From: Adiantum capillus-veneris
Lineage: Eukaryota; Streptophyta; Polypodiopsida; Polypodiales; Pteridaceae
DNA length: 64,000 nt
Direction: 5' to 3'
NCBI GenBank assembly: GCA_014529385.2
Contig: CM043944.1
Location: 83,936,884-84,000,883 of the forward strand
Position 1 is the first letter of the stretch. Each line of letters begins with the position of its first letter. Below the pieces are notes generated by a model. It was not told the DNA's origin. It worked only from the letters and a program-made list of their open reading frames with translations, and did not search any database. This document shows, one piece after another, positions 20,989-32,539 of the stretch. A program made the position numbers and the translations under genes.

Positions 20989-22938
20989 ATGAGAGTTGAA
21001 TTAGCCAATGGAAAGGAGGTGTTATCTCAGTACACTGTGGGAAAAACAGATTTCAAGTTGGGAGAATACTCTACTTCTGCTACTTTTCGAACCTTACCCA
21101 TAGGAATCTATGATGGAATTCTTGGAATGGATTGGTTAGCTAGTCATAATGCCAATATCCATTGTGCCCAAGGAAGTGTTACTTTTGTGGACAACCTAGG
21201 TCAAGAAGTCACTATTCAAGGCCAGAATGGACGACCAAAAGCTTACTTGGTCAAAGCTAATCGTCTTTTGAAAGGGTTACGCAAGGGTCAACAAATTTTT
21301 GTAGTCAAGCTAAACAAAGTAGAAAAATCTTCTTCCAACCCTGAGCCAATGTGGTTAGAAGAATTTTCGGATGTTTTTCCCACTGAAATTTTTGAACTAC
21401 CACCACCTAGGGAGGTAGACCATGAAATCAAAATTTTTCCAGGTAGTGAACCAGTCTCAAGAGCGCCGTACAAGATGTCACTTCCAGAGGCTATAGAACT
21501 CAAGGATCAGCTCAAGCAGTTGATTGAGCAAGGGTTTATCCGACCTAGTACATCTCCATGGGGTGCACCTGTTCTCTTCCAAAAGAAAAAGGATGGCTCT
21601 CTTCGACTTTGCATAGATTATAGGGGCTTAAATCAGGTTACCATCAAGAATAGATATCCAATTCCTCGTATTGATGAGATGTTGGACAGATTACATGGAG
21701 CCAAAATATTCACGAAGATTGATCTTCGATCTGGCAATCATCAAATTCGAATCCAGGAGGCTGATATCTCCAAAACAGCTTTCAACACTTGTTATGGTCA
21801 TTACGAATTTACAGTGATGGCTTTCGGACTTACAAATGCTCTTGCAACTTTCAATCGTCTGATGCACGATATCTTTAGAGAATTCTTGGATGGTTTTGTC
21901 CTAGTATTCTTTGACGATATCTTAATTTATTCCAAATCAGAGGAAGAGCATGAAGGACATGTTAGGAAAGTGTTAGAGCTTTTACGCCGAAATAAGTTGT
22001 ATGCAAAGAAAAGCAAATGTACCTTCTTTACCCCTAAGTTCTGTTACTTAGGGTTTATCATTTCACCTGAAGGAGTCTCTGTTGACCCTGACAAAGTCAA
22101 AGATATTGTGGAATGGCCTCAACCCACTTCACAAACCGAAGTCAGAGGGTTCTTAGGTATCACAGGGTGGTACAGGATCTTTGTAAAGGATTATGCTCTT
22201 AAAGCTGCACCACTAACCGACTTGCTAAATAAAGGAGCTATGATACTTTGGGAAGAAAAACATGAATCTTGCTTCAAACAGCTTAAGGAGTATCTTGCTT
22301 CAGAACCTCTCTTAAAACTTCCAGACTTCACCCAAGAATTCGAGGTGATCACAGATGCTAGTAACCTTGCATTAGGAGGAGTCCTTACTCAAGAAGGAAG
22401 GCCTGTAGCTTATACTTCTCGAAAGCTTAGCATTCATAAAGTGAATTATGCTACACATGATTTAGAATTGCTAGCAGTTATTCATGCTCTCAAGCTATGG
22501 AGACATTATCTATTGGGGCGCAAATTCCAGTTGGTAACAGATCACAAGAGCCTTAAGTGGATTTTTACCCAACCTAACCTTAACATGAGACAGAGGAGAT
22601 GGATAGAGCTCATGCACGAATATGATTTTGATATTAAATTTAGACCAGGTAAGGATAATGTTGTGGCAGATGCCCTAAGCCGTAAAGCTTTTCTAGGGGC
22701 AATTTCCATGGCTAACAACCCTATTTTAGACAAGGTCTCGGATGCTGCTGTCAGAGATGCAGATTACCAGATGCTTGCTGGTATCCTACGTGAAGAGAGA
22801 GTATCATCAAATCAGCCTAAACCTCTACATTACTCCTTAGAAGATGGGAAAATTTACTATAGGAATCGACTATGCATACCTAAGGATATTACCCTAAGGA
22901 ATGCTATCGTATATGAAGCACATGATGGCCCAACTTGA
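20989..22938 (+). pseudogene. protease end, reverse transcriptase and RNase H of element C
   Basis: A 649-codon open block. It opens with the second protease half ([13 protein letters not shown]), then [69 protein letters not shown] and [13 protein letters not shown]. The catalytic pair is kept but the motif is FFDD instead of YIDD. RNase H follows: [48 protein letters not shown] and [10 protein letters not shown], all carboxylates present. It stops at a TGA (22936-22938) inside the integrase zinc-binding region. This is the longest unbroken coding block in the window. Confidence 0.93.
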
Positions 22939-24170
22939 GGACATCCAGGTTATGCCAAAACCATCAATGCAATTTGCAGAAGTTACTATTGGCAAGGTAT
23001 GAAGGGTGATGTCCTTCGCTATGTCAAGCAGTGTTTGTCTTGTCAAAGGATTAAGGCAGAGAGACTAAAGATGCCAGGTAAATTACATCATTTAGATATT
23101 CCCCAAATGAAATGGGAATGTATTAGCATGGACTTTATCATCGGGTTTCCTTCTGTTCAAGCTGGCTATGATTCAATCATGGTCATAGTCAACTTGCTTA
23201 CTAAAGTGGCTTACTTAATCCCAGTCAAGACAACCTTTACAGCTTCAGATATTGCTCGTCTGTTTGTGAAGGATGTTTTCAGAATTCATGGTTTACCCAA
23301 GAGGATTGTCAGCGATCGTGATGCCAAGTTTACTTCAAAGTTTTGGGGGTATCATTGTTTCAAGCTATTGGAACCCAATTATTTTTTATTACTACTTATC
23401 ATCCTCAAACTGATGGCCAAACTGAAAGAGTTAATCAAGTAATTAAAGAAATCCTCAGAGCTTCCTGCAATAGAGAACCTCGCAAGTGGATTCAATACCT
23501 ACCCTTGGTAGAGTATGCATACAATTCCTCTACTCATAGAAGTATTGGAATGACACCTTTTAATGCTCTTTATGGTCAAGAATGTTTATCACCTCTTAAC
23601 TTTTCTGACCCCACTATAAGGGTAGAAGCCTCAAAGAAAATTCTTGAAGAAATGGAAGTTCAAACCAAAGCTATTCGAAGGGATATTCAAGCGGCTCAAG
23701 ATCGACAAAAGAAGTATGCCGACTTAAAAAGATCTGATCGGATTTTCAAAGAAGGTGACAAAGTTTTCTTACGAGTAAAGCCCAAAAAGAGCAATCTGTC
23801 TCTCGAAAGGTATAAGAATCTTAGCTACCGATATTATGGACCTTACGAAATAATCAAGGTTGTAAGTGATCAAGCTTATAGACTAAAACTCCCTTCTCAT
23901 CTCAAAGTGCATGATGTATTTCATGTAAGTCTGTTAAAACCTTATGTATATAACCCTGATCATGTCCTTGATGATGAGCAAATCATTTTACCTGCTCAAG
24001 ATGTTCTACAACTCCAACCTGATATTATCCTAGAAACTCGGGAAAGAAAGCTTAGAAATAGATCCATAAAAGAACATCTTATCTTATGGAAGGATTTCCC
24101 TATAGAAGATGCTACTTGGGAAGATGAGACATCCCTTCTTAAGGATTACCCTTCACCGTTCTTGAGATGA
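22939..24170 (+). pseudogene. integrase with chromodomain-like C-terminus, element C
   Basis: Continues from the RNase H block across the TGA. The zinc site has GHPGYAKT and CLSCQRIKAE (His and Cys pairs present). The core has WECISMDFIIGFP (Asp), RIVSDRDAKFTSKFWG (Asp), then a frameshift near 23345, and TYHPQTDGQTERVNQ (Glu). The C-terminus has GDKVFLRVKPKKSNL, YYGPYEIIKV, VFHVSLLKPYV and finally HLILWKDFPIEDATWED, a chromodomain-like end. Stop at 24168-24170. The chromodomain-like tail places it with chromoviruses (Tekay/Reina/CRM type not resolved). Integration competence is lost through the stop and frameshift. Confidence 0.9.
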
Positions 24171-24185
24171 GGGCATCTCAAATTC

Positions 24186-24198
24186 TAAGTTGGGGAGA
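24186..24198 (+). promoter_or_regulatory. polypurine tract of element C
   Basis: AAGTTGGGGAGAT immediately precedes TGTAAGG, eighteen bases after the integrase stop. This is the standard layout for a plant Gypsy polypurine tract and places the 3' LTR start at 24199. Confidence 0.8.
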
Positions 24199-27100
24199 TT
24201 GTAAGGTCTCTACTTTCAAATTTCACACAAGTTCTATATTTACGCATTTGAATTTTTTTTAACCATCACTCATTATTTAGATATTCAAGTTCAAATTATG
24301 AAACGTAGGTTGAGAAAATCTAGAATTTAAAATTTACGCTACAAAATTTTGACATGTTTAGCTATATGAATCACTAACTAACTTATTGCAAGACTTATTT
24401 TACTGATTGTAGAATTTTCTTTTACTGTTGTAAAATTAATATAAAACTGTAAAGTTTAACTTAAAAATGTAAAGTAAATTATCATTAAGGAAATAAATAA
24501 AATAATTATAAAGACAAAAGAATACACAGGGATGACAAATGAAGGCACATGGACTCACCTGGACTCACATAGGAGAGGACAAAGTGGGACACACTGTCAC
24601 ATGAAAAGGAGACGCTAGTCTTGACTAATCTTAATGAGGGGAGGCTGTGTGGCCTTATCTTTTGATGATAATGACAAAGTGGTCAAGCTGATGGGTACCA
24701 CAAGGGTACCAAAAACGCGCGCGGATATGATTTTTGGAAAAAAAAAATTAAAAAAATTAAAAAAATTAATTTTTTTTTGGGAAAAAAAGTTGGACGTTTT
24801 TTTTTCTGCCATAAATAGAGCATCCATGCTCACACTTTAGACATAGAGATTGCCTCTATAGCGCTCACGAAGTGCTGCCACTTCTCTTAGAGAGAAGGCG
24901 TCCACAAACCACTAAGAGAGCAAAAACTCTAGTGGACTAATAAGGTGCGTATTAATTGAGCATTCAATTAACTTTAAGAATGATGTATGTGTGCTATCTA
25001 TTACTCTAATCTCTAATGGATTAGTAAGATTCAATTAGCTTTAATAAGGATATGTGTGTATGTGTGTGCTATCTTTTACTCTAATCTCTCTAATAGATTA
25101 GTAAGATTCAATTAGCTATGTGTGTGTGTGTGTGATATCTCTTACTCTAATCTCTCTACTAGATTAGTAAGATTCAATTAGTTTTAAGAAGAATATGTGT
25201 GTATGTGTGCTATCTTTTACTTTAATCTCTCTAATAGATTAGTAAGATTCAAATAGCTTTAAGAAGAATATGTGTGTGTGTGTGTGTTATCTCTTACTCT
25301 AATCTCTCTAATAGATTAGTAAGATTCAATTAGCTTTAAGAAGGATATGTGTGTGTGTGTATGCTATCTTTTACTCTAATCTCTCTAATAGATTAGTAAG
25401 ATTCAATTACCTTTAAGAAGGATATGTGTGTGTGCGTGCTATCTTTTACTCTAGTCTCTCTAATAGATTAGTAAGATTTAATTAGCTTTAGAAAAATATA
25501 TGTGTGTGTTCTCTTTTACTCTAATCTTCTAATGAATTAGTAAGATTCAATTAACTTTAGAAAAGATGTGTGTGTATGCTTTCTCTTACTCTAATCTCTC
25601 TAAGTATACCTACTCTCTCTAGTTAGTACATCTTCACTATTAACTTATGCATAGTTAATTGAAAGTTAATACATAAGAGAACTCATCATATTCTTATTAT
25701 ACATGATGAAATTCTCATTCACCAATTTTATTGTCAATTAGATTAAGTAGAATTTTGAATAATACTAAAAAATGATTTAGTTGAAGTATAGAAATGGAAG
25801 TTAGAATTGGATTAGAAATGTCATGCATAAAAGTAATGCAATCCTAAACTTTCACTTGTAGTTTACACACTTAATTTTTGATTAATTAAGATTAACAAAG
25901 ATTTGATGTATAGAAATTAGATATAGAACAACAACACTAAGTGTGAATCCGAGTTGGCGAGGGTTCAAATTACAGACTCTCTTTGGAAATAAAGAGATTA
26001 CTAGGGAAATTGATCAATTTAAAGTTCTAAGTGTATAACATAAGTGTAGTACAAAAAAATGGCTCCAAAGCGTGCTCAAACCCAAGGCGCTAATGATCAT
26101 GAAGCTGGTACAAGTAACGGTGGAACTCTTGCGGAACATGCTATGTCTACACCAATCGGACCAATCGGAGCTATGGTACAGGTTAGTATTGCAGTTTCAA
26201 GTTATGCATCATTGCATATGCGAGACCATAGGAATATATTATTTACCTGAAAAGAAAACACGGACCGAAACCACGGGGCTTAACCCCAAGAAACTCGGCA
26301 TATGTTTGACAAGTAGGAAATAATGTCTGGTTAACTGGTTGCTAAAGGAAAGAATGTTTGTCCAAAACCTTCGGTATGGTTTCTCTCAAGTCTCTCTACT
26401 TATTAGCGCTGGTATTACGTGGCAGTTGCCGAGGCGTGAGATGACGCCGAGGATGGCACCGCTGATGGCGTGGTGGGAGTACACCCAGATTAGCCCAGCT
26501 GGATACTGCAGTTTTGTTTTGCCGTGGCGTGAGGATGACGCCCAGATTGGCACCGTTGTTGCTGTGACGGGAGTACGTCTAGATTAGCACAACGAGTACT
26601 TGTCGAGCGGTATGGGACGCTCATGAGGACTAGGGTTTTTATAAATAATGTATATATCGATCGAACATAATAGCGCTAGTAGAGATTCTTGAGTGAACCT
26701 AATGCAAGGGTTGTTGGTTTAAAATTGGACGACTTCTTGTTTGACTATTGTTTGTAATACTGATTGAAGGGTTGTTTTAACGAACCAGTATCATAAATAA
26801 AGTAAAGGAACATGTATGTTTAAACAGTGTGGTAGTAATTAGATAACAAAAGAAGGGTGAGTGTGGTGTGGAAAGTGGGAGAATGATACCCCGATGATAT
26901 CATTCTATGGACGGGTAGACCCGATGAGTCGGGTAACTTTCCAACGCTAGAAATTTTTTTTTCATAAAAGTCATAAATCTTAAAAGAGACAAATCTTGGC
27001 GGATGTGCTTCTGAAACATGGGGAAAAAAGCGCACAGGTTGGTCACTCTAAGATTTATACTTTTAGGTATAATTGATTATAGATAGTTTTTAGATAGGGT

Positions 27101-27267
27101 TATGGTGGTCACGCTCCGCCATAGCGAGATAGGACCAATCCTTCACTAGCGGTTCATGCCCGTTGGCTACGTAGTAGCTAAGGCAATGTCCGTTGGTTTT
27201 TCTTTTTCAAGATTGGAGACCTATCAAAGGTACTCCGCTCCTCTCAAAAAGGGGCAGGGACCTCACA
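24199..27267 (+). repeat. 3' LTR of element C (about 3.07 kb)
   Basis: Begins TGTAAGG after the polypurine tract and ends CTCACA. Its last 751 bases match the 5' LTR remnant at 18331-19092. A TATA-like ATAAATAG lies at 24811-24818 and could be the element's promoter. A tandem repeat occupies 24990-25610. A partial duplication of about 100 bases (26408-26508 versus 26509-26610) lies where the shorter 5' copy begins. A short frame at 26059-26250 (MAPKRAQTQGANDHEAG) shows no known motif. If the LTR instead started at 26517 the 2.3 kb in between would be internal, but no polypurine tract precedes 26517. Confidence 0.7.
24990..25610. repeat. tandem repeat of a TG-rich unit within the LTR
   Basis: Eight or so diverged copies of a unit of about 60-80 bases: a (TG)n run, then CTATCTYTTACTCTAATCTC, then TAATAGATTAGTAAGATTCA. 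The (TG)n length varies between copies. Confidence 0.88.
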
Positions 27268-27330
27268 ATTTGAGCGCGTGTACGTTTGGGCTTGAGAGGA
27301 TCTTCTAAGATGTGCAAACAAGAGTTTTGA

Positions 27331-27340
27331 CTTATATAGT
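27331..27340 (-). promoter_or_regulatory. TATA-like box possibly belonging to the HAD-like gene
   Basis: On the minus strand ACTATATAAG lies 63 bases before the right edge of element C. If element C is taken out, this would sit roughly 75 bases before the ATG at 18319. This is an inference from spacing only. Confidence 0.35.
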
Positions 27341-27374
27341 ACTTAAACTTTAAAAAAAAATTAAAAACTCAATA

Positions 27375-27500
27375 AAATCACTAAAAATTAAAAAAGACTC
27401 CAAAATAGATGAAACTTGAACCATCGGACTAATAATTGTTGCCTTTACAAATCACTTTGCATGACAATGTATGTTTACAATAGAAATGGTTAGTGTCAAA
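27375..27500 (-). repeat. short repeat, copy 1
   Basis: Nearly the same as 29350-29487 (ACTCCAAAATAGATGAAACT, CTTTGCATGACAATG, AATGGTTAGTGT). Its end reads as CACTAACCAT on the minus strand. Confidence 0.8.
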
Positions 27501-27844
27501 AGGAAATTAAATTTCCACCCAACGCATGCCATCACGCCGCCTTGTCTCCAACCAACATCGGAATTGATCTTTTGCACTCGAAGCATGATATGATTGTGAT
27601 CACCTCAATCTAACCACTTTTTCTATTCTACATTTTGAACTTCTTTCTTCTCTTGTCTTTTTACTCTCTCCCTGCTAAAACTCTGTAGAACCAATTGAAC
27701 ATCTCGTGAAGGGCATTGCTCTTTTTTCTTCCACCTCCATGTCGTGTATTTTCAAAATACACTGCTTTTGCTTGACAGTGTGAGCGCTCCATCCCTTGGC
27801 TACTCCAAATGCCTAATGAACCATAAGTGTCGAGGAAAAAAGCA

Positions 27845-30344
27845 CTATGTGCAAAAAGAATGTGCTAAAAAAAAACAAACTTTAGTTTCGCCTACAGATG
27901 TATTTTGAATGAAAAGATCAAATGTGCAACAGACCATGTAATGTGTTATGTGTGTCTCCCCCCAAGCATCCACCATTTGTGTTGTAAAACTATTGATTAC
28001 AAATATCTCATCATCGGTTAGCTTTGCCTTTTTGAGAAGACAAAAAATATCATCAGTAGACTGCCACACACGAGCACACTTAATTCCTAGGGCTGCATCA
28101 TTACCTTTGTAGGTGGTAATGTCACACACCTTTTTCCACAACTGAAACTCATTGGGACTTTGGGAGTCTGAATAGTTTGAAAGCAAATGTGTAGCTTTAT
28201 TACCACCCATACAAACTTTATTAGGGCGATCTTGTGTACTTCTAGACGCCTTCTTGTCTTTTGATAGCTCAACTGCACCCCCATGTAGACCAACGCTCGA
28301 TAGAATAGATTCTAGTTCTTGTATACACTCTTCTCTTCTTTCTACAGGCTCCATATTCCAAGCGTAATCAATATGGAGCATAAGCAACTTGTCAAGAATT
28401 TGTAGACGGGCATGAAAGGTGCACACATGCACATTTATCAGTGGTATTGAAAGAATAGGATCCCAATTTGGATCATCCATGTTTCGATGGAGGTACTTGC
28501 TGGTCACAACTGAGGATACCTTGAAACCATTGTTGTAGTGCTTTACCCACTACTTGTGTAGTGGGTACACCTTTTGTAGAGTTGACTATAACTTTGACTC
28601 CCTTACCCTTACCACCTTTCAACTTGCTGGCCTTTGCACCCTTGCCATCAGTTCCCATTGAGACTTAACTGTGGCAGCAATAAATGCATGGAAAGAGGGT
28701 CATTGCACCTTGCTTGCACCCTAACATACACTTGAGTGTTTTCAAGTCTCCTGCCAAATGCCACTCAACTTGGAACGTTCCCAGACCTAAAACATGCAAT
28801 CTCTGTCCTTCTTGCTGTTGTCGAATGACATCAACGATTTCTGTGTGATTGAAATACCATTTGAGAGTCTCATGTGTCTCATGTGGGAGATGAAAAGCTG
28901 CCAGCCACCAAATATTTTTCTCTGACTAAACACCTAAACAAGTGTTTCCCTTTTCATTGTCCTGCTCATCAATGTAACACTTACCCTTTCAAGCCGTTGA
29001 CTTTTAACAACTTGGCACTCATCAAGTTTCATAACAAATATCACTTTCCCATCACACTCTTCTTGCGTCAACCCATAAAATCTTATCATTGACTCTTGGA
29101 GCTTCAACAAGTCAACATACACATTGTTGAACTCGTTGTAGCGGAATACTTTGTTGTCATCTAATGGCATGTCATCCTTCACATATTGAAATCCGCCCAA
29201 CAAGCTTGCAACATCATTATTGGCGCACTTTGTTGCAACACTGACACTGTAAGGTGTTGGTAGAAACTGAAATAAACCTTTTGTCCGATGATCGAGTTTG
29301 ACACTTTTATACAAAGCTTCATAGGCCTTGAAACTTATTCATGCTCTGTCACACACTAAAAATCACTAAAAAACTTAAAAAAACTCCAAAATAGATGAAA
29401 CTTGAACCATGGGACTAATAATTGTCGCCTTTAAAAATCACTTTGCATGACAATGCATGTTTACAATATAAATGGTTAGTGTGAAACGTTTTCCTGCGAT
29501 GGCAGCATTGGATGGATGATCTAGCAGCTCAACCAACTCCTTTGGCTTGATCATATGCTGTAGTAGAGCACGTCCGGTTGTTTGAGCATCGGGATCAATT
29601 CCCATCATCATTTGAGCCAAGTTTCTGCATATTGAATTACCATTACACAAACCTGTAGAACATATAGGAAATCAGAATCTTGCATCAGTATTCTTACCGA
29701 CTTTGATAGACATGTTTCTTTTGAGCTCCACCACTTGAGGATAGCAAGGACATCGCTTGTCTCTTGCACTTACGAATGTGGTAGCCAAGGGGAATGTGTG
29801 TGAGATGATCAATTCTCCGACGCATATTGCGTGAAGTGTGTTGTAGTTCAACATAATTGTCCAGTCAACGCTCCTGCTCTTTTTTTTGTTGCTGTACTTT
29901 TTCATTGAGATTCGCCCTCTCATCGTTCAGTTGCTTCATCTTCTTGTTCTCTTCCTCTCTAACTTGTTGTAGATCTTTCGCACACTTCTCTTGTCGTGAT
30001 GAATAGGCAGCCAAGAGATGTTACTTGCTTCCATTTCATTGACAAAATCTGAATACAATCTCTAGCAATAGCCAAACAGTCCACCTCTTCCGTCTCCAAT
30101 AAAATGCAGAAGCTTAGTGACATTACGAAAGGGTAGTGGTGCATTAGTCATTGGATCACCTAGATAAATGTGGCCATCAACCCATAAGTTGATTGCCTTG
30201 CACCCAATGCTTCATAACTGATTTGCAGCATTGGGATTCAATGTGCCAAGTCGCACAGTAGCATACTCCTGCTCCAAATCAGCGTTTAATTGATATCGTT
30301 TTGGCCTGTTAGTAATGTCTTGCAGTGGAGGGAGACTGAATGAC
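27845..30344 (-). pseudogene. large decayed repetitive gene of unknown function
   Basis: Read from an ATG at 30344 (MSFSLPPLQDITNRPKRYQL). Collinear fragments follow in changing frames: FRNVTKLLHFIGDGRGGLFG (30120-30060), KSRSVDWTIM to CPCYPQVVELKRNMSIKVG (29900-29680), STGLCNGNSICRNLAQMMMG and LLDHPSNAAIAGK (29640-29490), a short repeat, then LFQFLPTPYSVSVATKCANN to VIFVMKLDECQVVKSQRLER (29280-28960). Last comes a 220-codon open block (28507-27845) with HVCTFHARLQILDKLLMLHI, SSVGLHGGAVELSKD and CARVWQSTDDIFCLL. At least five stops or shifts interrupt it. I recall similar proteins as high-copy, unnamed genes in ferns and mosses, probably transposon-borne, but could not check. No catalytic motif is recognisable. 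Confidence 0.55.
29350..29487 (-). repeat. short repeat, copy 2, inside the unknown gene
   Basis: Matches 27375-27500. It interrupts coding sequence between SNAAIAGK and SFKAYEALYKSVKL. Its ends carry CACACTAA in inverted orientation, which suits a MITE. GT...AG borders also occur, so an intron is an alternative, but joining at those borders leaves the two sides out of frame. Confidence 0.65.
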
Positions 30345-30623
30345 ATGTTTGTTAGCTAATCAAGAATATTAGTGAGAGAATGTGTAATGGTGACTACTGT
30401 AAGCAGAAAAATTTGGCTATGGAGGGAAAAAGTGGAAGGTACTCAGAGATAGTAGAGAAGGATTATGTTGTGGAGGGAAGAAAGAGAGAGAGTGTAGCTC
30501 AATCTCTTTTGAATTCAAAATATTGATCATGATAGATTTAGAGAGAGAAATGCAGCTGCACACATAGGTAATGGAGTTCTCCATTGCTCTCACCTGAAGC
30601 TAGAATGGGAGGAGAGAGAGCCT

Positions 30624-30654
<31 letters not shown>

Positions 30655-31109
30655 TCTGTAGCCTTGGAGGATCTGCACTTTCTGTTAGATGTAGGCAGCA
30701 TAGAATGTCCTCTTCATGATTGGGAGGTGGAAGTGACAAGAGAGAAAAGGGGGGGAAAGAGAAAGAGTTGGCTCACGTTATAATGCAGAGAGAGAATATG
30801 CAAAATCAACTTTTTGGGAAGGGGGGACTGAAAAGTGCTTCTTTTAATGAGAACTAAGTGAGAGAGAGAGTGTTTTATATGTTAGAGAGAGAGGAGAGAG
30901 ATGGGGAAAGACATTTTAAAATTTAGTTACCCATCTCTCTTTTGTGTTATTTTCAAAATACAAAATATACAAATGGTATTTTTAAAAATCTCAGCGTAGG
31001 CCTTTTTTACCTCTCTTTTAGGCTTGGTCAAACTTGATTTAAGCTTTAAGCATTTCCTTAAACTGCCAAATAAAGAGGCCCTCCTATACCCCATTCCCTT
31101 CCTAATGCT
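30345..31109. other. non-coding, purine-rich region
   Basis: Upstream flank of the minus-strand unknown gene. Rich in GAGAGA runs (for example 30624-30650) and otherwise AT-rich. CT-rich on the minus strand, as in many plant leaders. No gene seen. Confidence 0.5.
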
Positions 31110-31589
31110 CCCTAGCCCAGATACCCACAAGGTGTGCTCAAATCCTATTGGATGTACATGGAGGTGGACCAATGAGAATTAGGCTAGAGTAAATATAGTT
31201 TAATTAATTTAAAAACACTTAATAAAAGAATAAACAAGAATTAAGCTCTCTAGAAGACTATTGGACAGTCTCCCAAGGGGTCCAATGAGCATTCAACAGC
31301 CCAATGGCTTGCTTGATTCTTATAGGCCAGGAGACAAAGGGGTCCAATGAGAGTTTAGTTGCATTAATTAATTACCTAAAGCTCTCACAAAAGGGGAAAG
31401 GGGGACACATGTCAGAAGGCTATCACTTATGCTCCAGAAATCGTATCGGGCGGCTAAGCCTAGGGAGGTCCAATGGGGTATCTGCATGAGCAAATAGCAA
31501 GAGGGGTCGACCAAGAGAGAGAGGGGGACTGATTTTCTCAAGGCATTATTGCATTACACACTCACACTAGTCTATGTGTGGAGTAAGAA

Positions 31590-31637
<48 letters not shown>

Positions 31638-32120
31638 AAGCTTTAATGGAAAGCTTATCACCTACTCCAAGCTTGTGAAAAGGGAGGCCTACACCAACAA
31701 CTCTTGGCTTTGTGATGCAAATCCAATGAAGATCCAAGCTTCAATGCATGATCATCTCCTCTACCGTGCTAATTACTAAGCTAAGCTATGCTAATATGAG
31801 TGATTATGTGAGGAGATGTACATCTTTCTCGTAAGACTACTCCTTCCTCTCAATCTACTCTCATACCACCCCGCTAGCTCTCACCATCTTTGAAGGTGTG
31901 TGAGGTCTTGGGTCTGAGACCATGAGGGAATTGATGTTGTTTTTGATAAGTGTTTTGCTTAGTGCTTGAAGTTTTCATCCTCATTGCACTAGCTGGTATT
32001 GAAGGAACACAAAGAATTGTATTGTAAAATGTCTCTCTTGATGGGAGAAACCATAATACAAAGCCTTTTGGAGGGGTAACCGGCTCCATGCAAATCCGGT
32101 CCTCAAGTGTTGGCAATTAT
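31110..32120 (+). repeat. family-B LTR fragment
   Basis: Matches the middle of the family-B LTR (compare 54570-55530): CCCACAAGGTGTGCTCAAAT, TCCCAAGGGGTCCAATGAGC, a (CT)n tract at 31592-31633 and ACCGGCTCCATG near the end. Both ends of the LTR are missing. Confidence 0.85.
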
Positions 32121-32539
32121 TGATTTAAATGGTAGGTGATTGTGAGTTTAGTTTTCTATTGTAAAGAAGAACAGATGTAATAGGTATGAAAAATTTTATC
32201 TTGAGGGATTGAAAGGATTTTTTGTGAATTTTGCTAGAGTGGAGTCACAACTAGCTTAGTGGAAGCTTGAGTGAGGACATTGAATGCATGAGATGTATAC
32301 ATGGATGATATTAAAATATTATGGATGGTACAAATGCAAAGTGGCCAAAGTAGGCCTGGTAAAATACCCACCTAAATATAGTATGTATATAACTCTTAAA
32401 TAGTGGAGTAATCAAATTCATGATATAGTTAGGTCCAAGGTAAGAGAAAATATTTACACGCAAGGATGGGCCATAATATATATATTTTTGCCTGTTTTTT
32501 GGCTCAACTAGCCCAATGACTAGGTAGGTGAGGGTTTTC

